From Reyranella sp. (GTDB taxonomy: Bacteria > Pseudomonadota > Alphaproteobacteria > Reyranellales > Reyranellaceae): a stretch of 6,819 bases of DNA. Below the pieces are notes generated by a model, which made no database searches, was not told the origin of the DNA, and saw only the letters and a list, made by a program, of their open reading frames with translations. Within the stretch, counting starts at the first letter, position 1. Each line of letters begins with the position of its first letter. Location of the stretch: contig JAKFVZ010000237.1 in the NCBI GenBank assembly GCA_021732965.1, positions 1 through 6,819 on the forward strand, in the 5' to 3' direction. Positions 6,010-6,819 of this stretch are shown here, piece after piece. Position numbers and translations under genes: made by a program.

Positions 6010-6819
6010 ATGGACGCCGAACTGCATTTCGACATCCCGCTTTCCATCGCGGTTCCGCTCGTCTTCGTCTGCCTCCTGCTGGCCGCTTACCTGTCGGCCG
6101 CCGAAACGGCGATCACCGGCGCGTCTCGCCCGCGCATGCACCGGCTGGCGCAGCAGGGCCATCCCAGGGCGGTGATCGTCAACGCCCTGCTCGACCGCAA
6201 GGACGAGGCGGTAAGTGCGGTACTGCTGGGCAACAACGTGGTGAACATCTTCTCCGCGTCGCTGTCGACGGCGGTGCTGACGGCGCTGTTCGGGGCCGCT
6301 GGCGTCGTCTACGCGACGCTGGCGATAGGCGTCCTGATCGTGATCTTCGCCGAGGTGATGCCCAAGACCTGGGCCCTGCTGCGCGCCGACCGCGTGGCGC
6401 TCGCGCTGGCGCCCTCGATCATGGTCACGCTGACCATCCTGGGGCCGCTGGCGCGCGGCGTCGCCTGGATTTCGCGTTTCTTCCTCAAGCTGATGAACGT
6501 GCGCACCGACCGCACGCCCGACGCCGAGGAGCAGAGCGATGCGCTGCGCGGCGCCATCGAGCTGCACGGCGAGGGCCAGACCGGCGATAGTGCGCCGGCC
6601 GAGAAGGCGATGCTGCGCTCGGTGCTCGATCTCGGCGACCGTACGGTGGGCGACGTGATGACCCATCGCGGCAACGTGGTGCTGATCGATGCCGACCAGC
6701 CGACCGATTCCATCGTCACGCAGATGCTGGCGGCGCCCTATACGCGCATCCCGATCTATCGCGGGGAGGCCGACAACGTGGTGGGCGTCGTCCACGCCAA
6801 GGACCTGTTACGCGCCGTA
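6010..6819 (+). CDS. CNNM (DUF21)/CBS-domain protein of the CorB/HlyC family, 3' partial
   Basis: First 270 residues of a CNNM-CBS membrane protein, a family often labelled hemolysin or CorC/HlyC and including CorB/MpfA-type proteins linked to Mg2+ transport or efflux. The frame has no stop before the window end. A transmembrane CNNM domain occupies about residues 10-165: first helix about 13-28, then the conserved-type SAAETA (29-34), LLGNNVVNIFSA (72-83), a second hydrophobic block (about 85-113), AEVMPKTWA (114-122) and a further hydrophobic block (about 129-160). A linker with ELRGAIELH-like sequence (LRGAIELHGEG) leads to a CBS pair beginning around 210 with GDVMTHRGNVVLID; TRIPIYRG and VVGVVHAKDLLRAV end the visible part. 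The second CBS motif and the CorC_HlyC C-terminal domain would lie beyond the window (full length is usually 410-440). It probably shares a transcript with aroKB. The hemolysin label is historical and not supported as a function here. Confidence 0.93.
   Translation, partial: MDAELHFDIPLSIAVPLVFVCLLLAAYLSAAETAITGASRPRMHRLAQQGHPRAVIVNALLDRKDEAVSAVLLGNNVVNIFSASLSTAVLTALFGAAGVVYATLAIGVLIVIFAEVMPKTWALLRADRVALALAPSIMVTLTILGPLARGVAWISRFFLKLMNVRTDRTPDAEEQSDALRGAIELHGEGQTGDSAPAEKAMLRSVLDLGDRTVGDVMTHRGNVVLIDADQPTDSIVTQMLAAPYTRIPIYRGEADNVVGVVHAKDLLRAV

Noticed and set aside
4758..6047. Minus-strand open frame of 429 codons
   Set aside because: Antisense to aroB and the end of aroK; no domain motifs, composition of a shadow frame.
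5941..6795. Minus-strand open frame of 284 codons
   Set aside because: Antisense to the CNNM/CBS gene, which has clear membrane helices and CBS motifs on the plus strand.

Overview
The window is a gene-dense, GC-rich stretch of bacterial chromosome with strong G/C preference at third codon positions. Gene content and order (xerD-accA on one strand, divergent from aroK-aroB and a CNNM/CBS-domain protein) are typical of Alphaproteobacteria. A Rhodospirillales- or Reyranella-like origin is my guess from the gene mix, not something the sequence proves. I see no rRNA, tRNA, CRISPR array, IS element or phage module.

Layout. (1) 2-946, plus strand: the 3' part of a TTC38-type tetratricopeptide protein whose N-terminus lies before the window. 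(2) 947-1014: a perfect 27-bp inverted repeat with a 14-nt loop. Each arm contains its own small hairpin, so it is built like a REPIN (two inverted REP units), and it fills almost the whole gap between two convergent genes. (3) 4191 down to 1019, minus strand: a probable four-gene unit made of a 59-residue single-span membrane protein (GTG start), the tyrosine recombinase xerD (GTG start), accA for the acetyl-CoA carboxylase alpha subunit, and a luciferase-like flavin-dependent monooxygenase of the YhbW/MsnO8 type (apparent TTG start) 5 nt after accA. (4) About 4192-4314: the divergent intergenic region that should hold promoters for both directions. (5) 4315-6819, plus strand: aroK and aroB, coupled by an ATGA overlap, then a CNNM (DUF21) plus CBS protein starting 7 nt after aroB and running off the window end.

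How the genes work together. AroB (step 2) and AroK (step 5) serve the shikimate pathway to aromatic amino acids, and their overlap implies translational coupling. AccA is half of the carboxyltransferase that makes malonyl-CoA. XerD resolves chromosome dimers at dif. The CNNM/CBS protein is likely a membrane Mg2+ transporter or cation-homeostasis factor. The LLM enzyme and the TTC38-type protein have no assigned substrate.

This is mostly an ordinary housekeeping region and I found no convincing new multi-gene system. The parts most worth a second look are the REPIN-like element, the small membrane protein ahead of xerD, and the non-ATG luciferase-like gene attached to accA.
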